From assembly GCA_963754645.1 (NCBI GenBank), contig CAVWGP010000004.1, forward strand, positions 186,001 to 250,000: 64,000 bases of DNA. Direction: 5' to 3'. Source of the stretch: CAVWGP01 sp963754645 (GTDB taxonomy: Bacteria; Pseudomonadota; Alphaproteobacteria; Bin65). The notes below the pieces were generated by a model. It was not told where the DNA came from, did no database searches, and saw only the letters and a list, made by a program, of their open reading frames with translations. Position 1 is the stretch's first letter, and each line of letters begins with the position of its first letter. A program made the translations under genes and the position numbers. Shown piece after piece: positions 37,818 through 46,703 of the stretch.

Positions 37818-38831
37818 CTAACTGCGCGCCAGGCGCAGCACGGTGTAACTCCAATCGAGAATGTCGAACACGCGCGCGACATAGTGATCGCGCGCGACGA
37901 GCCGCGCATCGTCGCCCAGCAGGTTGAGCTCGAGCACGTCGATCATCGTCTCAAGCCGCCGGCTGTGCACGCCGAACGCGCGTTGCACCGGATCGGCGAC
38001 GATGCCGGCGAAGGCGGTGAGTGCGGCCAGCGGAACGAGCATGCCCGCGAAGACGCCGGCATAGATCAGCGGCGGCGCCGAAACGGCCACGCCGCCATAC
38101 CAGAGTTTGCCGAGCCAGGGGCCCAGCAACAGGCCCGATGCCGCCGCCTTGTGCGCGACCGCGCTGGCGACGGCGCCCGACAGCGTCGCCATCCCGGGCG
38201 TGAATTGGTGATAGGCGGCGAAGCCGATCGCGGCGGAAAACAAGCTCGCCACGACATCGGCGGCGGCGGCGCGGCTGCCGGCATAGCCCGCCATGGCGTC
38301 CTCGATCTGGCGGCGGAACTCCGCGTCGCCGGCGCGCGCGCGGATCGCCTGCAGCACGGCGCCGATATGCGCGCCGAGGCGCGCATCGCCGAGGATGGCC
38401 TCGGCCAAGGCATCGCGCTCCGAGCGCCGGCTGCCCAAGGCGGCGGGCAGCTCGAGCAAGTCGGTGCGGATGCGCCATTCGATCTCGCGGCCGACATCGG
38501 TCGCCAGGAACAGGTCGATCGCGCCGAGCTTCCGGGCCAATTGCGTGTGCCCGGCGCGGCGCAGGGCGAAGGCCGAAAGGTTCTTGCCGGCGGTGGCGAG
38601 GCTGGCCGCGACGTTGATCGGCGCGCGCACCAGGTCGTAGCCGAGCGCATGGCGATGCAGATCGAGCGATCCTTTCAGCGAAAAATGCCGGTCGACGAAA
38701 CCCGGTATCCGCGCGCGGCGATCGGCGATGTAGCGGCGAATGCCCGACGCGACGATGTCGCGCGCGGTCCCGCGATCGAGCTGCGGGAGCGGGAAGGTGT
38801 CGGCGGCCATGGGCGCTGCGTCTTGCGGCAT
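37818..38831 (-). CDS. Uncharacterised conserved membrane-associated protein
   Basis: A 337-residue protein with the recognisable N-terminal block ARIPGFVDRHFSLKGSLDLHRHA, then several weakly hydrophobic helices in the second half (around 185-200, 225-245 and 255-285). It resembles proteins annotated only as a domain of unknown function (DUF6635 from memory, not checked). Convergent with the AsmA gene, 11 bp between stop codons. No function is proposed. Confidence 0.7.
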   Translation of the reverse strand: MPQDAAPMAADTFPLPQLDRGTARDIVASGIRRYIADRRARIPGFVDRHFSLKGSLDLHRHALGYDLVRAPINVAASLATAGKNLSAFALRRAGHTQLARKLGAIDLFLATDVGREIEWRIRTDLLELPAALGSRRSERDALAEAILGDARLGAHIGAVLQAIRARAGDAEFRRQIEDAMAGYAGSRAAAADVVASLFSAAIGFAAYHQFTPGMATLSGAVASAVAHKAAASGLLLGPWLGKLWYGGVAVSAPPLIYAGVFAGMLVPLAALTAFAGIVADPVQRAFGVHSRRLETMIDVLELNLLGDDARLVARDHYVARVFDILDWSYTVLRLARS

Positions 38832-38912
38832 GACCCGAGAATCTAGTTCGCCATTGTGACATAGTGTAGGCAGGCGGCGGGCAACCGCCTTTCACCCGAG
38901 GGATCCGAGACC

Positions 38913-39722
38913 ATGCGAAATTTCAGAGGTTTGGCGCGAGGCGCCGTCGTCGCGTTGCTGTCGTTCTCGAGCGCGGCGGCCCTGGCCGAACAGCCGCGGC
39001 GCTGGCTGCTGTCCTACGAGGTGCTATCCTCGCAGCACGCCGTGCCCGAGGCGAAGCGGAACGCGCCCTATGCCGCCAAGGAGACGCTGACGCGCGATGC
39101 GCTGGCGCGCCTGGTGCCGAAAATTTTCACCGCCTTGGGTGCCGCGCCGGCCTCAATCTCGTCGCGCACCGGCCCTGGCGGCTACAAGGACGCGGTGAAC
39201 CCGGCGATCCAGAGCGACTTCCCCGCCGCCAAATCGGGCGCGCGGCGCCTCGCGGCCGGGCTCGGCTTCGTGTTCGAACAATGGTCGGTGCTGATGTCCG
39301 ATCTTTCGCCGGAAAAGGGCGAAACCAACTACGTGTCGGTCACCGTCACCCGCGGCGCGCTGACCCCGGCCCGCGCCGAGCTCTATTTCGCCCATGCGCG
39401 CTGGGAGCTTTCGAGCAACAAGCTGGGCTTCGGCTCGTTCGGCAATCGCATGATCTTTCTCAACATCGGCACCGGCATCGGCGACGCGGAGTTTCTCGCC
39501 GGGCTGAAGCGCGCGGCGGCGGCGCAGCCCGCCTTGCCGCTGCAAGTCAGCGGCCCGCACCCGGCGCGCGCCGTGTTCGTCGAAAACGATTGGCCGAAGG
39601 CGAAGGATGGCGAGGACTACCGGCGTGTGTTCGATGCCGGCGCGCCCAAGGCCGTCGAAGCGCTGCGCCAATTGCGCGACGAGCACCGCCGCGCGGTGAA
39701 GCGCTGGGCGGAGGGGCAGTAG
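38913..39722 (+). CDS. Uncharacterised secreted protein
   Basis: A 269-residue protein with a signal peptide (residues 1-25, ending AAALAEQ) and a soluble periplasmic body. Codon use is normal for the window and the frame is intact. No motif that I recognise; the middle has an ordered beta-rich stretch (NYVSVTVTRGALTPARAELYF is cut here to NYVSVTVTRG and ARAELYF). It ends 8 bp before the convergent glpK stop. Divergent from the 37818 gene. Confidence 0.65.
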   Translation: MRNFRGLARGAVVALLSFSSAAALAEQPRRWLLSYEVLSSQHAVPEAKRNAPYAAKETLTRDALARLVPKIFTALGAAPASISSRTGPGGYKDAVNPAIQSDFPAAKSGARRLAAGLGFVFEQWSVLMSDLSPEKGETNYVSVTVTRGALTPARAELYFAHARWELSSNKLGFGSFGNRMIFLNIGTGIGDAEFLAGLKRAAAAQPALPLQVSGPHPARAVFVENDWPKAKDGEDYRRVFDAGAPKAVEALRQLRDEHRRAVKRWAEGQ

Positions 39723-39730
39723 CGGCGGCG

Positions 39731-41215
39731 TTACGTCCGCACCTGCAGCACGTGGCCGACGAGATCGCGCCACGTGCCGAGCAGCCGCGCCCGCTCCGCC
39801 GCCGGCATCGCCGGCTCGAAGCGCTTCTCGCATTGCCAGCCGGCGGCGGCTTCGTCGAGCGAGCCGTAGAGGCCGGCGCCGAGCCCGGCGAGCAGGGCGG
39901 CGCCGAGCGCGGTGCTTTCGATCGTGCGCGGACGCTCGACCGGCATGGCGAGAATATCGGCGAGGAATTGCAGCAGCCAGTCGTTGCGCGCCATGCCGCC
40001 ATCGACGCGGAGGCGCCGCGCGCCGCCGCCGCCCGCGTCCATCGCCGCAACAAGGTCGTTGGTCTGATAGGCGACGGCCTCGAGCGCGGCGCGCACGATC
40101 GCGGCTTTGCCCACGTCGCGGCGCAAGCCGAAAATCGCCCCCGATGCGGCCGGATCCCAATAGGGCGCGCCCAGGCCGGTGAAGGCCGGGATGAAGTAGA
40201 CGCCGCGGTTGCCCGGCAAAGCGGCGGCGAGGCGTTCGGTTTCGGCCGCGTCTTGCACCAGGCCGAGTTCGTCGCGCAGCCACTGGATCGCGGTTCCGGC
40301 ATTGAACACAGCACCCTCGACCGCGTAAGTCGCCTTGCCGTCGAGGCGCCATGCAACCGTGGCGAGCAGGCCTTTCGCCGGCACGGGCCGCGTCTCGCCG
40401 GCATTCATCAGCACGAAGGCGCCGGTGCCGAAGGTGCTCTTGATCATGCCGGGCTCGAAGCAGGCCTGGCCGAAGGTCGCCGCCTGCTGGTCGCCGGCGA
40501 TGCCGCGGATCGGAATCGCCTCGCCGAGCAGCGCGGCCTCGGCCATGCCGAAATCGCCGGCGCTGTCGCGCACCTCGGGCAGCAGCGCGCTGGGAATGTC
40601 GAACAGCGCCAGCAGCTCGTCGCTCCAGGCCTGGCGCCCGATGTCGAACAGCATGGTGCGCGAAGCGTTGCTGGCGTCGGTCGCGTGCACCTTGCCGCCG
40701 GTCAGGCGCCACAACAGGAAGCTGTCGATGGTGCCGAAGGCGAGCTCGCCGCGCATCGCCGCCGCCCGGGCGCCCGCGACATTGTCGAGCAGCCAGGCGA
40801 GCTTGGTCGCGGAAAAATACGGATCGGCGACGAGGCCGGTGATCTCGCCGATGCGCCGGTCATGGCCTTGCTCGACGAGCCGGCGGCATTGCGGCGCGGT
40901 GCGCCGGTCCTGCCAAACGATGGCGTTGGCGACGGGTTTGCCCGTCTTGCGGTTCCACAGCACCGTGGTTTCGCGCTGGTTGGCGATGCCGATGGCGGCG
41001 ACGCGGTCGTCGGTTTCGTCGAGCACGGTGCGCGCCGCGGCCAGGGTCTTGCGCCAGATTTCCTCGGCGTCGTGCTCGACGAGCGGCTCGCCGCCGGCGG
41101 GCCCGTAAAGCTGCGTGATGTCGTGCTGGGCGCGCGCGATCTCGTTGCCGCGGAGATCGAAGCTCATCGCGCGCGTGCCGGTGGTTCCTTCGTCGATGGC
41201 GAGCAGGGCGGCCAT
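39731..41215 (-). CDS. glpK: Glycerol kinase
   Basis: FGGY-family kinase of 494 residues that phosphorylates glycerol to sn-glycerol 3-phosphate. The ATP-binding phosphate-1 block is LAIDEGTTGTRAMSFD; GIANQRETTVLW, the glycerol-contact FGTIDSFLLWRLTGG and the C-terminal FGGY signature RVDGGMARNDWLLQFLAD are all intact. ATG 41215 begins MAALLAIDEG, the family's usual N-terminus; a GTG at 41287 would extend into the glpD promoter region. Divergent from glpD, 77 bp between the two starts, so both are likely controlled from one short intergenic region. Confidence 0.96.
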   Translation of the reverse strand: MAALLAIDEGTTGTRAMSFDLRGNEIARAQHDITQLYGPAGGEPLVEHDAEEIWRKTLAAARTVLDETDDRVAAIGIANQRETTVLWNRKTGKPVANAIVWQDRRTAPQCRRLVEQGHDRRIGEITGLVADPYFSATKLAWLLDNVAGARAAAMRGELAFGTIDSFLLWRLTGGKVHATDASNASRTMLFDIGRQAWSDELLALFDIPSALLPEVRDSAGDFGMAEAALLGEAIPIRGIAGDQQAATFGQACFEPGMIKSTFGTGAFVLMNAGETRPVPAKGLLATVAWRLDGKATYAVEGAVFNAGTAIQWLRDELGLVQDAAETERLAAALPGNRGVYFIPAFTGLGAPYWDPAASGAIFGLRRDVGKAAIVRAALEAVAYQTNDLVAAMDAGGGGARRLRVDGGMARNDWLLQFLADILAMPVERPRTIESTALGAALLAGLGAGLYGSLDEAAAGWQCEKRFEPAMPAAERARLLGTWRDLVGHVLQVRT

Positions 41216-41292
41216 GGCCGCATATTGGCCGAGCCGCGCGGCTTGTCCAAGCGGCCTGCGACGATAGGATGCGCCGCCAGGGGGCACGGGGC

Positions 41293-42795
41293 GTGAGCGC
41301 GGATATTTTCGATCTTCTCATCGTCGGCGGCGGCATCAACGGCGCCGGCATCGCGCGCGACGCGGCGGGGCAGGGCCTCTCGGTCCTGCTGGTCGAGCAA
41401 CGCGATCTTGCCAGCGGCACGTCCTCGGCGAGCAGCAAGCTGATCCATGGCGGGCTGCGCTATCTCGAATACGGCGAATTCCGCCTGGTGCGCGAGTCGC
41501 TGAAGGAACGCGAAGTGCTGCTGCGGCTCGCGCCGCATCTGGTGCGGCCGCTGCGCTTCGTCCTGCCGCACGACCGAAACCTGCGGCCCGCCTGGATGAT
41601 CCGGCTCGGCCTGTTTCTCTACGATCATCTCGGCGGGCGCGACACGCTGCCGGGCAGCCGCGGCCTCGATCTCCGCGCCGGCGCCGACGGCACGCCGCTG
41701 CAAGAACGCTTCCGCCGCGGCTTTTCCTACGCCGATTGCCGGTGCGACGATGCGCGGCTGGTGATCGCCAACTGCCTCGACGCCGCCGCGCGCGGCGGCG
41801 CGATCCGGCCGCGCACCGAATTGCTGGCGGCGCGCCGGATCGACGGCGTTTGGGAAGCGGCGCTGGGCGGCGCGGCGGCGTCCGAAACCGTGCGCGCCCG
41901 CGCCCTCGTCAACGCCGCGGGTCCGTGGGCCGGCGCGCTCGACGAACGCATCGCGGCCCGGCCCGGCGGCGCCAAGTCGAAGAAGCTCAAGCTGGTCAAG
42001 GGCAGCCACATCGTCGTCGATCGCGTGCATGAGGGCGAGCAGGCCTATATTCTGCAAAACGACGACAAGCGCGTGGTTTTCCTGCTGCCCTATCTCGAGC
42101 GCTATTCGCTGATCGGCACCACCGACATCGCCTACGAAGGCGATCCCGCGTCGGTCGCGATCGATCGCGCCGAGACGGATTACCTGATCGCGGCCGTCAA
42201 CCGCTTCCTGCGCCGGCCGGTCGCGGCCGAGGCGGTGCGCTGGGCCTATGCCGGCGTGCGGCCGCTCTATGACGACGGCGCGGTCAGCGCCACGGCGGCG
42301 ACGCGCGACTATGTGTTCGATCTCGACGCGCCGCCCGGGGGCGCGCCGCTGCTGACGATTTTCGGCGGCAAGCTCACGACCTATCGCCGGCTTGCCGAGC
42401 ACGCGATGGCGAAATTATTGCCGGCGCTGAAGCGCGTGCCGCGCGCCTGGACGGCGACGGCGCCGCTCGCCGGCGGCGACATGCCGGGCGGCGATTTCGC
42501 GGCCTTCGCCACGGCGCTTGCCGGCGAGTATCCGTCATTGCCGGCGCCGCTGCTGCGCCGCTATGCGCGGCTCTACGGCACGCGCGCGCGGCTTCTGCTC
42601 GACGGCGCCGTGGCCGCCGCCGATCTCGGCGAAGATCTCGGCGCCGGCCTGCACGCGCGCGAAGTCGATTTCCTCCGCCGCACCGAATGGGCCACGACCG
42701 CCGACGACATCCTGTGGCGGCGAACGAAGCTCGGATTGGAACTTCCAAGCGAGGCGCGCACCCGCCTCGACGATTATCTGGCGTGCATTCCGTAG
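41293..42795 (+). CDS. glpD: Glycerol-3-phosphate dehydrogenase (aerobic, FAD)
   Basis: Membrane-associated flavoenzyme oxidising glycerol 3-phosphate to DHAP and passing electrons to quinone. The FAD site is LIVGGGINGAGIARDAAG, then LASGTSSASSKLIHGGLRYLE is the GlpD hallmark (shown here as SGTSSASSKLIHGG), and FGGKLTTYRRLAEH is near the C-terminal third. Start GTG 41293 gives MSADIFDLLIVGGG; an upstream GTG/ATG at 41269 is possible. The stop codon TAG (42793-42795) is supplied by the first bases of the IS element that follows, so the original C-terminus may have been a few residues longer. At 500 residues, function is probably kept. Confidence 0.95.
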   Translation: MSADIFDLLIVGGGINGAGIARDAAGQGLSVLLVEQRDLASGTSSASSKLIHGGLRYLEYGEFRLVRESLKEREVLLRLAPHLVRPLRFVLPHDRNLRPAWMIRLGLFLYDHLGGRDTLPGSRGLDLRAGADGTPLQERFRRGFSYADCRCDDARLVIANCLDAAARGGAIRPRTELLAARRIDGVWEAALGGAAASETVRARALVNAAGPWAGALDERIAARPGGAKSKKLKLVKGSHIVVDRVHEGEQAYILQNDDKRVVFLLPYLERYSLIGTTDIAYEGDPASVAIDRAETDYLIAAVNRFLRRPVAAEAVRWAYAGVRPLYDDGAVSATAATRDYVFDLDAPPGGAPLLTIFGGKLTTYRRLAEHAMAKLLPALKRVPRAWTATAPLAGGDMPGGDFAAFATALAGEYPSLPAPLLRRYARLYGTRARLLLDGAVAAADLGEDLGAGLHAREVDFLRRTEWATTADDILWRRTKLGLELPSEARTRLDDYLACIP

Positions 42796-42829
42796 GGGCG
42801 GGTCTCCGACCCATAGGCGCTAACATAAG
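42792..42829. repeat. Left terminal inverted repeat of the IS
   Basis: Starts gtaggggcgggtctccgac and continues ccataggcgctaacataag. Matches the right end with one substitution in the outer half and one insertion plus one substitution in the inner half. It contains the glpD stop codon. Confidence 0.85.
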
Positions 42830-42852
42830 GGATTGACCGACGGAATCGGGTT

Positions 42853-44223
42853 GTGATTCAAGATGGGATGCAACCTGATATAGCGAGCGACGCAGCGTGG
42901 AACGCGATGCGGCCGCGATTGCCGACGGCGGCGGAATTGGCGGCGTCGGCGCTTGAGCACGGAGCGCTGATTCGCCAGCGCGGGATCCGCGATGCCGAGA
43001 CGCTGCTGCGTCTGGCCTTGAGCTACGGCGCCTGCGGCCTGAGTTTGCGCGGGGCCGCGATGTGGGCCGAAGCCGCGGAGCTGGCAAGCGTGTCGAACGT
43101 GGCGCTGTTGAACCGATTGCGCGGCTGCGCGCCGTGGCTGGCGACGATCGCGGGCCATATGCTGTCGTCGCGCGTGTCGGGGCCGGCTAGCGTGGCGGCG
43201 GCGGCGGCGAGCCATCGCGTGCGCTTGGTCGACGCGACGACGTTGTCGGCGCCGGGCAGCGGCGGGGCCGATTGGCGCGTGCACGTGGCCTACGACCTCG
43301 TCGCGCAGCGCACCACGGCGATCGCGCTGAGCGATGGCCGGGGCGCCGAGAGCTTGTGCAACTTCGAATGGGCGCCGGGCGATCTCGCGATCGGCGACCG
43401 GGGCTATGCCAAGGCCCGCGATCTGGCGGCGGTGGCGCAGGCGGGCGCGGATTTCATCGTGCGCACCGGCTGGAACGCGTTCCGGCTGCGCGCCCGCGAC
43501 GGCGCGCCGTTCGATCTCTTCGCATCGCTTGACCGCGTGCCCGAGCTGGGCGACGCCGCGTTCGAGATCGCCGTCGCGCTCAACCGCGCCGACACCCAGT
43601 GGCTGCCGGCGCGCCTCGTCGTCTGGCGCAAAAGCGCGGCCGACGCCGAGGCGAGCCGCGACCGGCGTCAGGGCAAGGCCGTGCAGCCGGAGACGCTCAA
43701 GGCGGCGGGCTATATCTTGCTGATCACGTCGCTCGAACGCGACGCCGCCGCCGACATCCTCGCGCTCTATCGCCTGCGCTGGCAGATCGAACTCGTCTTC
43801 AAGCGCCTCAAGAGCCTGCTCGATCTCGGCGCGCTGCCGGCCAAGGACCCCGATCTCGCCCGAACATGGATCTACGCCAAGCTGATCGCGGCTTTGCTGC
43901 TCGAGGATGTCACCCACGACATCCTCGACATTGCCCCTGAGGACGCTGCATCGCCCGCCCGCCCCATCTCGCGCTGGCGCCTGCAACGCGCCCTGCTTAG
44001 CGCCATCCTCGGCGCCATCGCCGTCATGCAGATTGCGCGGCGTATCTCAGTCTCATGCCGCGTCTCCGACGCCATCTCGCCGAGCCGCCGCGACGACGAA
44101 AACGACAATCTCTCCCCACCGGTCTACGCTTATGCTAGCGCTATGGGTCGGGGACCCGCCCCTACGAATGACATGACGCGACGGCCGCGCCCCTACGCCG
44201 CGCGTTTCAGCGACAGGTTGTGA
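42853..44223 (+). CDS. IS4-family DDE transposase
   Basis: A 456-residue DDE transposase. The first catalytic Asp is in LVDATTL (about 120), the second in AIGDRGYAKA (about 182), and the glutamate lies in the IS4 hallmark YREK motif, YRLRWQIELVFKRLK (about 308-322). GTG 42853 or ATG 42868 may be the true start. The frame does not stop inside the element: it reads through the right inverted repeat and 58 bp of flanking DNA before stopping at 44223, so the last 19 residues are not IS-derived and overlap the neighbouring dioxygenase gene on the other strand. Otherwise intact. Confidence 0.88.
   Translation: MIQDGMQPDIASDAAWNAMRPRLPTAAELAASALEHGALIRQRGIRDAETLLRLALSYGACGLSLRGAAMWAEAAELASVSNVALLNRLRGCAPWLATIAGHMLSSRVSGPASVAAAAASHRVRLVDATTLSAPGSGGADWRVHVAYDLVAQRTTAIALSDGRGAESLCNFEWAPGDLAIGDRGYAKARDLAAVAQAGADFIVRTGWNAFRLRARDGAPFDLFASLDRVPELGDAAFEIAVALNRADTQWLPARLVVWRKSAADAEASRDRRQGKAVQPETLKAAGYILLITSLERDAAADILALYRLRWQIELVFKRLKSLLDLGALPAKDPDLARTWIYAKLIAALLLEDVTHDILDIAPEDAASPARPISRWRLQRALLSAILGAIAVMQIARRISVSCRVSDAISPSRRDDENDNLSPPVYAYASAMGRGPAPTNDMTRRPRPYAARFSDRL
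44129..44165. repeat. Right terminal inverted repeat of the IS
   Basis: Reads cttatgctagcgctatggg then tcggggacccgcccctac, the complement of the left end. A further cgcccctac occurs 28 bp outside it (44187-44195) and contains the stop codon of the dioxygenase gene, so the same short motif ends both genes that flank the element. Confidence 0.82.
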
Positions 44224-45023
44224 TTGCCGCTGGCGGAGGATTGGCAATAGCGGCCGTATTCCTTGGCCTCGATCCTGCCGCCCATCGCTTCGAGCGCGCC
44301 GAGGAAGAGCGCGAGGACGCGGCCGCCCATTTCGGCGACGACGTCCTCGGCGTAGTCGGGAAACCATTGCTTGGCTTCGGCGATTTTCCCGGCCACCAGG
44401 AGGTCGATGAATTTTCGGTCGGCGGCGACGCGCTCGGGCGAAGGCCACAGGGCGGGGCCGCGCACCAGCTTGTGGGCGAAGCTCGTGGACGCGGCGAGGA
44501 CGACGCGGCGCCCGGTTTTCCGCGCCGCGGCGTCGATCGCGGCGCCGACCTTGGCGCATTCCGCGATGTCGGCCGAGAGCACGGTCGGCACGCTGATGAC
44601 GGGAATCTCAGCCTCGGGATCGAGATAGTGGATCGGCACCCAGGTGCCGTAATCCCAATTGTAATGCGGCGTCGCATTCTCGACGCAGGGCAGGCCGAGC
44701 GCCGCGATCTCGTCCTTCATCGCGCGCGCGAAAATCGGATCGCCCTTGTAACGATAGGGCGCGCCAGGGATGAGATCGGGCGCTTCCTCGGCGACGCACA
44801 CGCCCTTCTGCTCGGCCTGGACGCAGGCGTGCCAATTGAAGGTGCTGACATAGTGCGTCGAGTTGATGACGATGAGATCGGGCTTGGGCGTGTCGCGCCT
44901 GATATCCTCGCCCATCGCGATGCAGCCGTCGATCAGCGGCAGGCCGAATTCCGGCGCCGTGTCGCGAAAGCCCAGCCGCGGCGCGTGCGGAACCACGATG
45001 CAACGATAGATGCCACCGGCCAT
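44193..45023 (-). CDS. Extradiol dioxygenase, class III LigB-type
   Basis: A 276-residue catalytic-subunit-like protein of the LigB/class III extradiol superfamily, which opens catechol-type rings or related substrates with Fe(II). Likely metal histidines are in VVPHAPRLGF (His near 13) and VINSTHYVSTF (near 58); NATPHYNWDYG near 120 carries another conserved histidine and AASTSFAHKLV near 195 the catalytic one. ATG 45023 has an aagagg ribosome-binding site and starts MAGGIYRCIVVPHAP. A partner small subunit is not present. It could process products of the aromatic oxygenases near the left end, but it is 37 kb away. Confidence 0.82.
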   Translation of the reverse strand: MAGGIYRCIVVPHAPRLGFRDTAPEFGLPLIDGCIAMGEDIRRDTPKPDLIVINSTHYVSTFNWHACVQAEQKGVCVAEEAPDLIPGAPYRYKGDPIFARAMKDEIAALGLPCVENATPHYNWDYGTWVPIHYLDPEAEIPVISVPTVLSADIAECAKVGAAIDAAARKTGRRVVLAASTSFAHKLVRGPALWPSPERVAADRKFIDLLVAGKIAEAKQWFPDYAEDVVAEMGGRVLALFLGALEAMGGRIEAKEYGRYCQSSASGNHNLSLKRAA

Positions 45024-45112
45024 TCTGGTTTCCTCTTGGGTGCGGGCCGCTCGGTTGCGGGACGGGAACGGCGCGATGATATACCAAACCGATGCCGATG
45101 CCAGCGCGGCGC

Positions 45113-45637
45113 CTATTCCGCCCGCGCCAGGGCCTGCTTCAGGCGCAGCGTTTCCGCCTTCATCACCGTGACGCGCACCGTCGCGGCACCTTGTCGCTCG
45201 AAGCCGAGCGCGCGGGCCGCGGCGCGCGACACGTCGATGATGCGATTGCCGGCGAACGGGCCGCGGTCGTTGATGCGCAACAGCGCGCTCTGTCCGGTCG
45301 CGACATTGGTCACGCGCACGATGGTGGGCATGGGCAAGGTCGGATGCGCCGCCGTCATGCCGTTCATGTCGAAGCGCTCGCCGCTGGCGGTGCGCCGGCC
45401 ATGCAGCTCGGCGCCGTACCACGAAGCCCGGCCGGTGCGGTCGTAGTCGAGATTTTCCGCCGGATGGTGCCAGCGCCCGCCGATCTGATACGGGCGGCCG
45501 ACGATGTAATTTTGGCTCGAGCTGTGTTTGCCGGGCGCGGCGACCTGCGTGTTTTCGCGCGCGCCGGCGCAGCCTTGCAGGGCAGCAGCGGCGATGGCGG
45601 CCGCGATCCAGGCCGGTAACCGGGTTCGATGCGGCAT
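45113..45637 (-). CDS. rlpA: RlpA-like septal ring lytic transglycosylase (lipoprotein)
   Basis: A 174-residue lipoprotein. The signal peptide ends in the lipobox LQGC (Cys near 22), so it is anchored in a membrane. The double-psi beta-barrel follows: ASWYGAELHGRRTASGERFD, MTAAHPTLPMP and LRINDRGPFAGNRIIDVS, with the catalytic Asp of the DRGPF block. RlpA cuts glycan strands lacking stem peptides at the septum. No SPOR domain is present, so it is a short form. ATG 45637 has a good ggagcg ribosome-binding site; longer starts add non-signal sequence. Confidence 0.92.
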   Translation of the reverse strand: MPHRTRLPAWIAAAIAAAALQGCAGARENTQVAAPGKHSSSQNYIVGRPYQIGGRWHHPAENLDYDRTGRASWYGAELHGRRTASGERFDMNGMTAAHPTLPMPTIVRVTNVATGQSALLRINDRGPFAGNRIIDVSRAAARALGFERQGAATVRVTVMKAETLRLKQALARAE

Positions 45638-45780
45638 TGTTCGACGCTCCTCGCCATGACGGTGCCCGCTTGCATAGCGCCGCAAGGGTTCACAAACCAT
45701 GTAGGCGAAACGCCACGAAACTTGAAAGGCCCGGTGCTATAGTGAAAAAACCGTTCAACCCAGGAGTGCCGAATTTGCCG

Positions 45781-46695
45781 ATGGTTTCAAGCGCGATGCG
45801 GCGGATCGCCGTCGCCATGTTCGTTGTGCTGGCCCAGCCGGCCGCGGCGCAAAGCATTTCGGACGCGATCGCCAGCGGCGACGCGGACTTGAAGGCCGGC
45901 CGCGCCGCCGAGGCCGTGCCGCACTTCCGCCGTTCGATCGAGGCCGGCGCCGCAGGCGTCGAGCGGGTGCGCGCCTTGCACGGCCTGGCGCGGGCGCTCA
46001 TCGCGGTCAACGATCTCGCCGGCGCCGAGGCCGCGGTCGATCAGGCCTTTGCCCATATCGTCAAGACCTTCGGCGAGGATCATCTCGCCGTCGCCGGCAA
46101 CCGCTATCTCTACGGCGTGCTGCGGCTGCGGCGGCACAACGACCGGACCGGGGCGCAGGACGCGTTCGCCCACGCGACGCGCATCCGCAACGCCAAGGTC
46201 AGGGCCTGGCTGCACGCGGCCGGCGTCAACGGCCCTGTCCAGCACGCGGCGTCGGGCATCGTATTTTTCGAGCGCGCCGGCGCCTTGCTCCAATTCCGCC
46301 GAGACATCAACGACGACGAGGGTTTCAACGTCAGCATCGGCTACCGCGCCGATGGGCCGAACGGCGGCGTCAGCGTCACGCTCTACATCTACCGGCCCGA
46401 GGGCGAGATCGACGCCGTGTTCGGCCAGGAAATCGCCGGCATCCGAAATTTCAACCGGCAGGCGGCGATGCAGAAACGCGGAAATTATTCGTTCGACATT
46501 GCCGAGCGCAGGATCGAGGGCCGCGAGGCGCGCTTCGAATATCTCGCCGAGAGCGGGCCGGTGGCGACGCGCCTGCTGCTGTTCCGCTCGCGCGCCGACA
46601 CCGTCAAGCTGCGCGTGATCTATCGCCCGGCGGACACGGCTTTTGTCGACAAGCAAATCGGCGAATTGCTGCGCTCGCTGCAGTGGCCGAAATAG
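45781..46695 (+). CDS. Secreted TPR-like protein of unknown function
   Basis: About 304 residues with a signal peptide (residues 6-24, ending QPAAAQ). Residues 30-160 carry two to three TPR-like helical pairs (DADLKAGRAAEAVPHFRRSI, then ALIAVNDLAGAEAAVDQAF); the C-terminal 150 residues are a beta-rich domain that I do not recognise. An aggag site at 45762-45766 fits TTG 45775 or ATG 45781; I use the ATG. Transcribed 8 bp before the amidohydrolase gene, so possibly linked to it. Confidence 0.72.
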   Translation: MVSSAMRRIAVAMFVVLAQPAAAQSISDAIASGDADLKAGRAAEAVPHFRRSIEAGAAGVERVRALHGLARALIAVNDLAGAEAAVDQAFAHIVKTFGEDHLAVAGNRYLYGVLRLRRHNDRTGAQDAFAHATRIRNAKVRAWLHAAGVNGPVQHAASGIVFFERAGALLQFRRDINDDEGFNVSIGYRADGPNGGVSVTLYIYRPEGEIDAVFGQEIAGIRNFNRQAAMQKRGNYSFDIAERRIEGREARFEYLAESGPVATRLLLFRSRADTVKLRVIYRPADTAFVDKQIGELLRSLQWPK

Positions 46696-46703
46696 GCCGC
46701 GCC

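Larger units (their letters stand above)
42792..44165. mobile_element. IS4-family insertion sequence, complete
   Basis: A 1.37-kb element defined by terminal inverted repeats of about 37 bp around a single intact transposase gene. The ends read gtaggggcgggtctccgac at the left and, as complement, gtaggggcgggtccccgac at the right. I see no clear target duplication; the flanks cattcc and gaatg are complementary to each other, so the inverted repeat may extend about 5 bp further out. It sits exactly between the glpD stop and the 3' end of the convergent dioxygenase gene. Confidence 0.85.

Noticed and set aside
35272..37854. An 860-codon minus-strand frame opposite the AsmA-like gene
   Set aside because: Composition is that of a GC-rich shadow; the plus-strand gene has a start, ribosome-binding site, membrane anchor and family motifs.
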